7,376 nucleotides of DNA, taken from NCBI GenBank assembly GCA_030152625.1, contig JASLJD010000047.1, positions 1-7,376 on the forward strand. Direction: 5' to 3'. The position numbers were made by a program, and so were the translations under genes. Positions 1 to 5,949 of the stretch are shown one piece after another. The notes beneath the pieces were generated by a model. That model was not told the origin of the DNA, did no database searches, and was given only the letters and a program-made list of their open reading frames with translations. Each line of letters begins with the position of its first letter. Position 1 is the first letter of the stretch. This DNA is from Erysipelothrix sp. (GTDB lineage: Bacteria; Bacillota_I; Bacilli_A; Erysipelotrichales; Erysipelotrichaceae).

Positions 1-45
1 GTAACGTTTTAGGGAAGCATTTTTCATCTTAAAATAATTTGCCAT
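1..45 (-). CDS. 5' end of an unrecognised protein (15 codons, cut by window edge)
   Basis: Only the first 15 codons are in the window, reading MANYFKMKNASLKRY, so no family can be assigned. The start is well supported. An AAGGAG Shine-Dalgarno lies at 52-57, six bases before the ATG at 45-43, and a sigma-A-like promoter sits just upstream at 74-102. The basic, Lys/Arg-containing N-terminus shows no signal peptide in what is visible. The gene is likely transcribed on its own from that promoter rather than only by read-through from the HEPN-CBS gene. I do not recognise the product. Confidence 0.6.
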   Translation of the reverse strand, partial: MANYFKMKNASLKRY

Positions 46-51
46 GGGAAA

Positions 52-102
52 CTCCTTTGCTTTCTTCTTAAATAATATACCCTCTTAATAAGGAATATTC
101 AA
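52..102 (-). promoter_or_regulatory. Sigma-A-like promoter and RBS for the left-edge gene
   Basis: On the minus strand, TTGAAT (97-102) and TATATT (74-79) are separated by exactly 17 bases. The match is 4/6 at -35 and 5/6 at -10. Transcription would start near position 67, giving a leader of about 22 nt that carries AAGGAG at 52-57. The -35 box lies inside the last codons of the HEPN-CBS reading frame, so the intergenic space is fully used. I see no terminator between the HEPN-CBS stop and this promoter. Confidence 0.5.
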
Positions 103-789
103 GTACTTCATTAAAAGGGGAATGTCTGCATGCGTTAGAATACCCTCAATCTTCTCTTTTCGAGAACCCGTCTCTGTCACAAAAAGAGCAATCAGCGCCT
201 CTCCCTTTTCATATTCTTGCATATAAAACTCTAAGACATTCCAAATAGGCATTTTCTTTGTAATAAAGAAAATCCGATCTTGATAGACATCATATTGCAA
301 AACATCTTCGACCGTTTGCAAATCACCTTGTGACAAGGCATACGCTCTTTGATACAAACGAGCATGGATAGCGCCCTGATAGATTTTCGCATCATAAACC
401 GGGACAACCGAATAGTTCTTTGCTTCTTGTATTTCCGATATCCTTTTTAAATCATCGCTTGTCTCGGCTGTGAAAACGGTCGGAAACGGAAGTTCTTCAA
501 GACTCTTAGCTTGAGATAAGAACGTTTCAATGGCCTCAATATGCTCCACAACCTTATCATGAGGTTCCGCAATCACCTCATCTTTATTAATGCGATTATG
601 AACAATTGCATTCCGCAATTGCGCATACTCTAAAAGATCTTCACGAACATGGCGAACATCCGCGAAACGCTTCGATGCAAGGTGCACCATTTTGGAAAAA
701 GAATAACGATTCGTCTTAAGTTTTTCCTTTAAAAGCATTTCAATATTAACAAAGGCGTTGAGAAAACGTTCAGAATTTTTCATCATCAT
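85..789 (-). CDS. HEPN-CBS two-domain protein, function uncharacterised
   Basis: The protein is 234 aa. Residues about 5-93 look like a helical HEPN-type domain. The segment YAQLRNAIVHN contains R59-N60-A-I-V-H64, the Rx4H signature of HEPN nucleases, followed by IAEPHDKVVE. Residues about 103-231 resemble a CBS pair: a first repeat around SVVPVYDAKIYQGAI, and a second ending FVTETGSRKEKIEGILTHAD. CBS pairs usually bind adenine nucleotides. Many HEPN domains with this motif cut RNA, while others serve as scaffolds. A ligand-gated RNase is therefore an inference, not shown here. I recall similar uncharacterised Firmicutes proteins with the LRNAIVH and FITETG motifs. No signal peptide or membrane segment is visible. 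Three tandem ATG codons (789-781) could start it; none has a Shine-Dalgarno, and a terminator U-tract lies only five bases upstream. It sits 29 nt after rpmF. No antitoxin-like partner is adjacent in the window. Confidence 0.75.
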   Translation of the reverse strand: MMMKNSERFLNAFVNIEMLLKEKLKTNRYSFSKMVHLASKRFADVRHVREDLLEYAQLRNAIVHNRINKDEVIAEPHDKVVEHIEAIETFLSQAKSLEELPFPTVFTAETSDDLKRISEIQEAKNYSVVPVYDAKIYQGAIHARLYQRAYALSQGDLQTVEDVLQYDVYQDRIFFITKKMPIWNVLEFYMQEYEKGEALIALFVTETGSRKEKIEGILTHADIPLLMKYLNIPY

Positions 790-793
790 CGAT

Positions 794-820
794 AAAAAAA
801 TCTTGGTTGCCCAAGATTTT
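794..820 (-). terminator. Intrinsic terminator of the yceD-rpmF transcript
   Basis: On the minus strand a perfect 10-bp stem (AAAATCTTGG / CCAAGATTTT, arms at 811-820 and 797-806) is closed by a GCAA tetraloop of GNRA type. It is followed by a run of seven T ending at 794. The rpmF stop codon (819-821) overlaps the first two bases of the stem. The plus strand reads the same stem followed by ATTT, so weak activity the other way is possible. The HEPN-CBS start codons begin only five bases after the U-tract. Confidence 0.85.
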
Positions 821-965
821 ATTTAAAGTCCTCACGTCTACGACGGTGTGGAACATGATATTCACCTGTGTGCGGATCTTTCGATAATGTTACACGTGGT
901 AATTTATAATGTGTACGACGTTTATTTTTTCTTGATTTAGATGTGCGTCTTTTTGGAACTGCCAT
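819..965 (-). CDS. rpmF: 50S ribosomal protein L32, short Cys-less form
   Basis: This 48-aa protein begins MAVPKRRTSKSRKNKRRTHY, a near-textbook bacterial L32 N-terminus, and ends HRRRREDFK. L32 is a small basic protein of the large ribosomal subunit near the peptidyl-transferase side. Usual Firmicutes L32 proteins (about 56-60 aa) carry a CxxC...CxxC zinc knuckle. Here that region reads SKDPHTGEYHVPH with no cysteine, and the final segment after the second Cys pair is absent. It therefore appears to be a zinc-independent form. Of three tandem ATGs (971-963) the third is the likely start, because GGAGG at 974-978 lies eight bases upstream and MAVPK is the family N-terminus. It follows yceD by 15 nt in the conserved yceD-rpmF operon, and its stop runs into the terminator stem. 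Confidence 0.95.
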   Translation of the reverse strand: MAVPKRRTSKSRKNKRRTHYKLPRVTLSKDPHTGEYHVPHRRRREDFK

Positions 966-978
966 CATCATCACCTCC
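963..978 (-). promoter_or_regulatory. rpmF ribosome binding site with triple ATG
   Basis: The minus-strand sequence is GGAGGTGATGATGATGGC. GGAGG (974-978) is a strong Shine-Dalgarno. The first ATG is only two bases away, the second five and the third eight, so the third (965-963) has normal spacing and gives the conserved MAVPK start. Confidence 0.75.
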
Positions 979-980
979 AA

Positions 981-1508
981 TTAATCAACTTTAAATTCTT
1001 GTAATTTTGCGAGTCGTGGATCTATCTCTTGACTTTTCTCTTCTTCATACGCTTCCTCAGTCATCACAACCCAACCATCCCCTTCAGGATAGTCTTCCAA
1101 TTCGGGGTCAACCACTTTTAATGGTATTTCTGCTAGAACAACTGTGCGAAGATGGGGCTCTAAATCGAGCTCCTCTGCATCAAGATAGATAATCTCTTCA
1201 AGCGATTCTTCATCCATCGTTTCTTCTTCATCATCTGCTGCATAGAATGAAAAGATTTCATCATAATGGACCGAAAAATCAATGTCGAGCGGTTTCAATG
1301 TAATCGCACAAGGAACCACCATCTCACCGGCAATATCAAGTTGGACACTCAGCTCTGCATCATGTTTTTCATAGAAAACATCACCGACAACTTGAACATT
1401 CCGTATCTCACGACAACGAGGATGATCTTCTATTTCGATTGCCATCTCCTGATCGATTCGAAAATATGGAACCTCAAGAGAATCCAAATCGCTTTTTTGA
1501 AACTTCAT
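981..1508 (-). CDS. yceD: YceD/YlbN family protein (DUF177), large-subunit rRNA-associated
   Basis: This 175-aa acidic soluble protein belongs to the DUF177 family. Support comes from the N-terminal beta-rich part (residues about 1-90, with VVPCAITLKPL), the strongly acidic middle (DDEEETMDEESLEE), the LDLEPHLRTVVLAEIPLKVV block, and the family-typical C-terminal DPRLAKLQEF. It lies directly before rpmF, as in many bacteria (ylbN-rpmF in Bacillus, yceD-rpmF in E. coli). Plant and bacterial relatives have been linked to 23S rRNA accumulation; the exact biochemical role is not settled. The start at 1508 has AGGGTGAG at 1512-1519 and a short leader from a consensus promoter. Its stop is followed by the rpmF Shine-Dalgarno two bases later. 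Confidence in the family is high. Confidence 0.9.
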   Translation of the reverse strand: MKFQKSDLDSLEVPYFRIDQEMAIEIEDHPRCREIRNVQVVGDVFYEKHDAELSVQLDIAGEMVVPCAITLKPLDIDFSVHYDEIFSFYAADDEEETMDEESLEEIIYLDAEELDLEPHLRTVVLAEIPLKVVDPELEDYPEGDGWVVMTEEAYEEEKSQEIDPRLAKLQEFKVD

Positions 1509-1538
1509 AATCTCACCCTACTTCATAAACGCTACTTA

Positions 1539-1567
1539 ATTATAGAGAAAACAATGTACAATGTCAA
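1539..1567 (-). promoter_or_regulatory. Perfect consensus sigma-A promoter for yceD-rpmF
   Basis: On the minus strand TTGACA (1562-1567) and TATAAT (1539-1544) are both exact matches to the vegetative consensus, with an optimal 17-base spacer. The predicted start of transcription is near 1532, giving a leader of about 24 nt. Such a strong unregulated-looking promoter fits a ribosomal protein operon. No attenuator or riboswitch can fit in the leader. Confidence 0.9.
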
Positions 1568-1581
1568 ACCTTTCAACAAAC

Positions 1582-1621
1582 AAAAAAGAAAAAAGCCGTG
1601 ATTATCGTTAAGGCTTTTTTC
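1582..1621 (-). terminator. Bidirectional intrinsic terminator (end of xerC operon / sRNA candidate)
   Basis: A perfect 10-bp stem, GAAAAAAGCC / GGCTTTTTTC (1588-1597 and 1612-1621), encloses a 14-base loop. Read on the minus strand the stem is followed by a T-rich tract of about seven more bases at 1587-1581, and on the plus strand by CTTTTCATTTTTTT. It would end transcripts coming from xerC or from the candidate small RNA. It lies about 14 bases upstream of the yceD -35 box, insulating the two units. Confidence 0.8.
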
Positions 1622-1735
1622 TTTTCATTTTTTTATAAGGGGAAAGAATATCTGCATGATAAATCATATATTATTCACAAGGGGATATGAATATAGGAGA
1701 AGAGGTTACCATACAGTGTAAGAGCTATCTCTTAC
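1588..1735 (-). ncRNA. Candidate small RNA with C-rich anti-SD motifs
   Basis: This is an inference from sequence layout. A minus-strand promoter (TTGAAG, 16 bases, TATAAT; 1740-1767) would start an RNA at about 1735. That RNA opens directly with the hairpin GTAAGAG-ATAG-CTCTTAC (1718-1735). Next comes CCTCTTCTCC (about 1695-1704), complementary to GGAGAAGAGG. A second hairpin, TATTCA / TGAATA, presents TATCCCCTTG in its loop (about 1672-1693), and another TTCCCCTTAT follows (about 1636-1645). The RNA would end at the intrinsic terminator at 1588-1621. A 5' hairpin, exposed C-runs complementary to Shine-Dalgarno sequences, and a terminator form the usual plan of Gram-positive regulatory RNAs. 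No open reading frame of note is present. It could instead be only the 3' UTR of xerC. Confidence 0.35.
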
Positions 1736-1739
1736 GTCT

Positions 1740-1767
1740 ATTATAATACAGAATGAATGTCCTTCAA
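1740..1767 (-). promoter_or_regulatory. Candidate promoter of the xerC-yceD intergenic RNA
   Basis: On the minus strand TTGAAG (1762-1767, 4/6 match) lies 16 bases before a perfect TATAAT (1740-1745), in the spacer after the xerC stop codon. Transcription would start near 1735-1733, where a hairpin begins. No coding sequence lies between here and the terminator at 1588-1621, so its product would be a non-coding RNA of about 150 nt. Confidence 0.4.
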
Positions 1768-1783
1768 TTATCGCATTTTTATG

Positions 1784-2665
1784 TTAAATTATGTGATTGA
1801 TCGTATCATCATAAACTTTTTGAATGCGTTCCTTACTCACATGGGTGTAAATTTGCGTCGTCGATAAAGACTCATGACCTAAAAGACTTTGCACAATGCG
1901 TAAATTTGCCCCATTATCCAAAAGATGGGTCGCAAAGCTATGTCGAAACATATGCGGATGCACATGCTTCTTCAAATTTGCCTCCCGACCCCTTTTCGCA
2001 ACAACGTGCTGGACCCCGCGTTCACTGATCGGGTTACCAAAACGATTTACAAAAAGATAGTCATGTTCTTTATCCTTTCTTAATATCGGCAAAGTCTCTT
2101 CCATATACTCTGCCAATAAATCAACCAGATCAGGATAGAAAAACACATAACGTTCTTTTTTTCCCTTACCTTCTACTAAAATCGAACGTTCTTTCAGTGA
2201 AATCGCCGTTCTTTGCAGCTGCGTTAATTCACTTAAACGCAAACCACAAGCATACATGATTTCCATCATCAAGCGATCTCTTTGCCCCATCGGGCTGTTA
2301 TCACAAGTCAAAAACAAGGCTTGTAATTCTTCATGCATTAAAAATTCTGGTAACTTTCGACCACCATCACGAACCTTCACATCGTTAAATGGATTAGGAC
2401 CAAAGCCAAAGTTTTGCTGGCAAAAGCGCCAAAAACTCCGCAACGCACTCATTTTTCGCGCAATCGTAGCGGGCTTGAGCTTCAAACTATAAAGCCTATC
2501 AAGATAATGATAAACATCCATGGATTGAAGATCTGCAAAATCTTTTTCTTCAAGGAAGTCAAAAAATTGAAGAATATCCTTCTCATAAGCTTGATGCGTG
2601 TGCTCAGAGCCACTGTGCTTAATTTCTAATTCCATCAAAAATTCATTGAGATATTTTTTCTGCAT
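1784..2665 (-). CDS. xerC: Tyrosine recombinase XerC (site-specific, chromosome dimer resolution)
   Basis: This 293-aa tyrosine recombinase has normal Xer length. Residues about 1-95 form the SAM-like DNA-binding domain and about 105-290 the catalytic domain. The full catalytic set is visible: R143 (ACGLRLSE), K167 (EGKGKKER), H238 and R241 (HPHMFRHSFATHLL), H264 (LLGHESLSTTQ) and the nucleophile Y273 (QIYTH). Spacings equal those of E. coli XerD (R148, K172, H244, R247, H270, Y279). Sequence alone does not cleanly separate XerC from XerD. The position after topA-trmFO matches Bacillus codV (XerC), so XerC is preferred. Xer pairs act at dif to resolve chromosome dimers before division. The ATG at 2665 overlaps the trmFO end by 23 nt, with GTGAGGA just before it, so translation is probably coupled. 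No hslV or hslU follows, unlike Bacillus. Confidence 0.9.
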   Translation of the reverse strand: MQKKYLNEFLMELEIKHSGSEHTHQAYEKDILQFFDFLEEKDFADLQSMDVYHYLDRLYSLKLKPATIARKMSALRSFWRFCQQNFGFGPNPFNDVKVRDGGRKLPEFLMHEELQALFLTCDNSPMGQRDRLMMEIMYACGLRLSELTQLQRTAISLKERSILVEGKGKKERYVFFYPDLVDLLAEYMEETLPILRKDKEHDYLFVNRFGNPISERGVQHVVAKRGREANLKKHVHPHMFRHSFATHLLDNGANLRIVQSLLGHESLSTTQIYTHVSKERIQKVYDDTINHII

Positions 2666-3932
2666 AAGTCCTCACTTCTGAAAGACTTCGCTCTGCCATC
2701 ATTTCTCGATCTTTTGTACGATTGGACACAAGCCCAAAATTAATATTCATCGGTTGGAAGTTTTGAGGATTGGCATTCGCGACATAATGAGCTAAAGCCC
2801 CCATCATGGTTTCTGAACTCAAGGCTTCTATTTTTTCGCCCCGAAGATATTGCATCATACTCAAAGCAGCATAGAGACCACTTGAAGCCGATTCAACATA
2901 ACCTTCAACACCTGTTACCTGGCCTGCAAAAAAGACATGTGGCATCGCAATGCTTTGGTAAAATTGGTTTAAAACACCCGGAGAACGAAGATAGGTATTA
3001 CGATGCATCACGCCATAACGAACAATTTCAACTTCCTCTAGACCGGGAATCATTTGAATGATTCGCTTTTGATCTGACCACTTTAAACGTGTTTGAAAGC
3101 CCACTAAATTATATAAAGATGCCGCTGCATCATCTTGACGAAGTTGAACCACTGCATAAGGACGTTTGCCATCCGGTGTTTCTAAACCGACTGGTTTCAA
3201 AGGACCAAACAACATGGTTTTTTCGCCACGTCGAGCCATTTCCTCTACCGGCATGCAAGCCTCGAAGACTTTCACATCTTCAAAATGATGCATCGGCGCT
3301 TCTTCAGCTTCTAAAATAGCCCGATAAAAAGCATCGAAAGTCTTTTTATCCATTGGGCAATTAATATAATCCGCCCCATCCCCTTTATCATAACGGGATT
3401 TACGATAAGCAATATCAAAGTTAATCTTATCCACCGAAACAATCGGCGCTACTGCATCATAGAAATGAAGATCATCGACACCAAACTTTTCTAAGATCAC
3501 TTCGCTTAAACGATCGGAAGTCAAAGGACCCGTCGCAATAATGGTTGGGGTCTCATCAAATTCACTGAATTCTTCATGCACAATTTGAACATTACTCATT
3601 GCCTTCAATTTCTCTGTGATCGCTTCACTGAAACCAAAGCGATCAACCGCCAAAGCACTGCCAGCAGGGACTTCATGTTGATCGGCTGTATGAATAACAA
3701 TGCTGTCCAAAAGACGCATTTCTTCTTTCAGGACGCCCACAGCATTATTGAGTGCATTTGAACGGAAAGAATTCGAGCACACAAGCTCGGCAAAATCTTC
3801 CGTATTATGAGCCGGTGTCATTTTCTTGGGACGCATTTCCACAAGCTCAACGTCAAAACCTGCTTTCGCTAGTTGATAAGCGGCCTCACTTCCCGCAAGA
3901 CCCGCTCCAACAACTCTAACTCTCTTTCGCAT
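2643..3932 (-). CDS. trmFO: tRNA m5U54 methyltransferase TrmFO (folate/FAD-dependent)
   Basis: This 429-aa flavoprotein makes 5-methyluridine at tRNA position 54, using methylene-tetrahydrofolate and FAD. The N-terminal dinucleotide fold is clear (VRVVGAGLAGSEAAYQLAKA, residues 6-23, followed by VELVEMRP). Conserved family segments include TPAHNTEDFAELVCSNSFRSN, ALAVDRFGFS and a C-terminal VTGVEGYVESASSGLYAAL. C52 in LVCSNSF and C226 in FEACMPVEEMARRGE correspond to the two functional cysteines reported for the Bacillus enzyme (C53 and C226). The frame is open upstream to 4031, but that part is topA read in another frame. The ATG at 3932 is chosen because AAGGAGG lies about nine bases before it and MRKRVRVVGAG is the family start. 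It overlaps topA by 17 nt and xerC by 23 nt. Confidence 0.95.
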   Translation of the reverse strand: MRKRVRVVGAGLAGSEAAYQLAKAGFDVELVEMRPKKMTPAHNTEDFAELVCSNSFRSNALNNAVGVLKEEMRLLDSIVIHTADQHEVPAGSALAVDRFGFSEAITEKLKAMSNVQIVHEEFSEFDETPTIIATGPLTSDRLSEVILEKFGVDDLHFYDAVAPIVSVDKINFDIAYRKSRYDKGDGADYINCPMDKKTFDAFYRAILEAEEAPMHHFEDVKVFEACMPVEEMARRGEKTMLFGPLKPVGLETPDGKRPYAVVQLRQDDAAASLYNLVGFQTRLKWSDQKRIIQMIPGLEEVEIVRYGVMHRNTYLRSPGVLNQFYQSIAMPHVFFAGQVTGVEGYVESASSGLYAALSMMQYLRGEKIEALSSETMMGALAHYVANANPQNFQPMNINFGLVSNRTKDREMMAERSLSEVRTYAEKISQ

Positions 3933-5934
3933 CGTCTGCTTCCTCCTTCTCTTCTTCTTTTTTCTTTTTGTCATCTGGACGGATGTAACGGCATTTCGGA
4001 TAGCCTGAGCAACCGATAAAATACGATCCAAAGCGATTCTTACGACGAATCAATTCCTCACCACAATCCGGACATTTTTCTCCCAAATATTCGGGTTCTT
4101 CTTGTTTTAATGAACGATTATAACGACATTTCGGGAAATTAGAACAAGCAATAAACTTACCATAGCGACCAAAACGGTAGACTAAATCGCCACCACAATC
4201 TGGGCAAGCTTCTCCCAATTTTTCAGGTTCGACTTTTTCCATCGTTTTATCCGCTTCTTCAAGAAGTGGGTAAAATTTATCCACAAAAGCCTGCAATGAT
4301 TCCACATTATCTTTATGCCCTTCTGAAATTTCATCCAATTCATCTTCCATTTGAGCGGTATAATCGACATTAATGATATCCGAGAAGTGTTCATCGAGTT
4401 TTTCACTGGTGAGAACTCCTTGCTCAGTGGGTTTAAAGACCTTTGTTCTTGATGTCTCAGAAACCGCACCGTAAGTAGCATAGGCTCTGCGAACGATGGT
4501 TTCTAAAATCATCGAGTAGGTACTTGGACGACCGATGCCTTTTTCTTCCAATTCCTTAATAAGGCGCGCTTCCGTGTAGCGAGCTGGGGGTTGAGTGAAG
4601 TGTTGGTTCGCTTCCACATTTTCTGCCTTGTAAAGCTTATCTTTATCCAGTTTCCCAACCAAACGATCACTTGATTGATCATAGTCATACACTTTCATAT
4701 AACCATCAAAGACAAGTTCCTGTCCGTTTCCATTAAATTCATAACCGTTTTGCTCAAAGATTACAGAGATGGCATCAAATTCTGCCGGCGCCATCAATGA
4801 AGCAAGCGCACGGTAGTAAATAAAACGGTACAAACGATATTCATCGCGATTAAGATAAGGCTTGACAAGATCCGGTGTTCGCATGACACTGGTTGGACGA
4901 ATGGCCTCGTGAGCATCTTGTTGATTATCCTTCTTCTTACCTGGACGGTAGCGACCCAAATACTTTTTACCATACTCATCCACAATATATGATTTAGCAT
5001 CGTCAACAAAAACCTGACTGAGGCGTGTGGAATCGGTACGCATATAAGTGATTAAACCTTCAATTTCCCCGTCAATTTCCACCCCTTCATAAAGCTTTTG
5101 AGCAATAGTCATCGTTTTTCTTGATGAAAAATTAAGGCGTGTTGAAGCCTCTTGCTGTAAGGTTGAAGTAATAAAAGGCATTTTAGGCTGACGCTTACGT
5201 TTTCTTTTTTCAAGTTTCGCAATCTTAAATTCATTTTGACAAGCATCTAAAACCTTTTGTGCTTCATCACCATTGGATAAGTCAAGTTTTTCTCCCTGAT
5301 AACGATTCACTTTAGTTTCAATTTCATGACCATCATTAAGGAATAAAGCTGTCACAGTCCAATACTCCTCAGGGATAAAGGCTTCAATTTCCTTCTCACG
5401 ATCAACAACCAGTTTTAAAGCGACCGATTGGACCCGGCCTGCACTCTTACTACGAATTTTCGATTGGAGCAGTTTAGAGAGCTTAAAACCAATGATGCGA
5501 TCAAGAATACGACGTGTTTCTTGTGAGCGCACAAGATCCATGTCGATTTTACGTGGGTTTTCAATCGCTTCTAATACAGCACCCTTTGTAATTTCATTAA
5601 AGACCACACGATTTTCTTGTTCTAAATCAAGATCCAGCTCTTGGGCCAAATGCCAAGAAATCGCTTCTCCTTCACGGTCGGGGTCCGTTGCCAGATAAAC
5701 AATATCCGCTTTTTCTGCCTTTTTCTTTAATTCATTCACAACTTTCTTTTTGCCACGATTAATACTGTATGTCGCTTTAAAATCATCTTCAAAATCAACA
5801 CCTAAGCCATCTTTCCCTCTTGTAGCAAGATCACGAATGTGTCCTTTCGATGAGACAACTTCAAAGTCTTTCCCAAGATAGCGTTCGATGGTCGTCGCTT
5901 TCGAAGGCGACTCCACAATGACTAATTTTTTCAT
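3916..5934 (-). CDS. topA: DNA topoisomerase I (type IA)
   Basis: This 672-aa enzyme relaxes negative supercoils through a 5'-phosphotyrosyl intermediate. The N-terminal Toprim domain starts KLVIVESPSKA (E near residue 8), with the acidic DPDRE triad at about 84-88. SKSAGRVQSVAL lies near 163-173. The active-site Tyr is about residue 297 in GLITYMRTDSTRLS, followed by DAHEAIRPT. Two four-cysteine zinc modules close the protein: about 576-602 (CPDCGG...CSNFPKC) and 620-647 (CPDCGEE...CSGYPKC). A charged Lys/Glu tail follows. Length and architecture match Bacillus TopA. The start is ATG at 5934, because GAGGAG lies seven bases upstream; an earlier ATG at 5949 would place that site inside the coding region. 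It begins 15 nt after dprA and overlaps trmFO, so it is part of the dprA-topA-trmFO-xerC operon. Confidence 0.97.
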   Translation of the reverse strand: MKKLVIVESPSKATTIERYLGKDFEVVSSKGHIRDLATRGKDGLGVDFEDDFKATYSINRGKKKVVNELKKKAEKADIVYLATDPDREGEAISWHLAQELDLDLEQENRVVFNEITKGAVLEAIENPRKIDMDLVRSQETRRILDRIIGFKLSKLLQSKIRSKSAGRVQSVALKLVVDREKEIEAFIPEEYWTVTALFLNDGHEIETKVNRYQGEKLDLSNGDEAQKVLDACQNEFKIAKLEKRKRKRQPKMPFITSTLQQEASTRLNFSSRKTMTIAQKLYEGVEIDGEIEGLITYMRTDSTRLSQVFVDDAKSYIVDEYGKKYLGRYRPGKKKDNQQDAHEAIRPTSVMRTPDLVKPYLNRDEYRLYRFIYYRALASLMAPAEFDAISVIFEQNGYEFNGNGQELVFDGYMKVYDYDQSSDRLVGKLDKDKLYKAENVEANQHFTQPPARYTEARLIKELEEKGIGRPSTYSMILETIVRRAYATYGAVSETSRTKVFKPTEQGVLTSEKLDEHFSDIINVDYTAQMEDELDEISEGHKDNVESLQAFVDKFYPLLEEADKTMEKVEPEKLGEACPDCGGDLVYRFGRYGKFIACSNFPKCRYNRSLKQEEPEYLGEKCPDCGEELIRRKNRFGSYFIGCSGYPKCRYIRPDDKKKKEEEKEEADDAKES

Positions 5935-5949
5935 AAAAACACTCCTCAT

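Noticed and set aside
1266..1601. Plus-strand 111-codon open frame
   Set aside because: It is antisense to yceD and runs through its promoter and the terminator stem. The composition is not protein-like.
1711..1752. Plus-strand promoter using TATAAT at 1742-1747
   Set aside because: No -35 match at proper spacing and no gene downstream on the plus strand. The minus-strand reading has a better -35.
3933..4031. Open extension of trmFO upstream (33 extra codons)
   Set aside because: It is Lys/Arg-rich topA C-terminal sequence read in another frame. The proper SD (AAGGAGG) and family start MRKRVRVVGAG are at 3932.
5935..5949. Earlier topA start at 5949
   Set aside because: It would place the GAGGAG SD inside the coding region. 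The ATG at 5934 has correct SD spacing and gives the conserved MKKLVIVESPSKA start.
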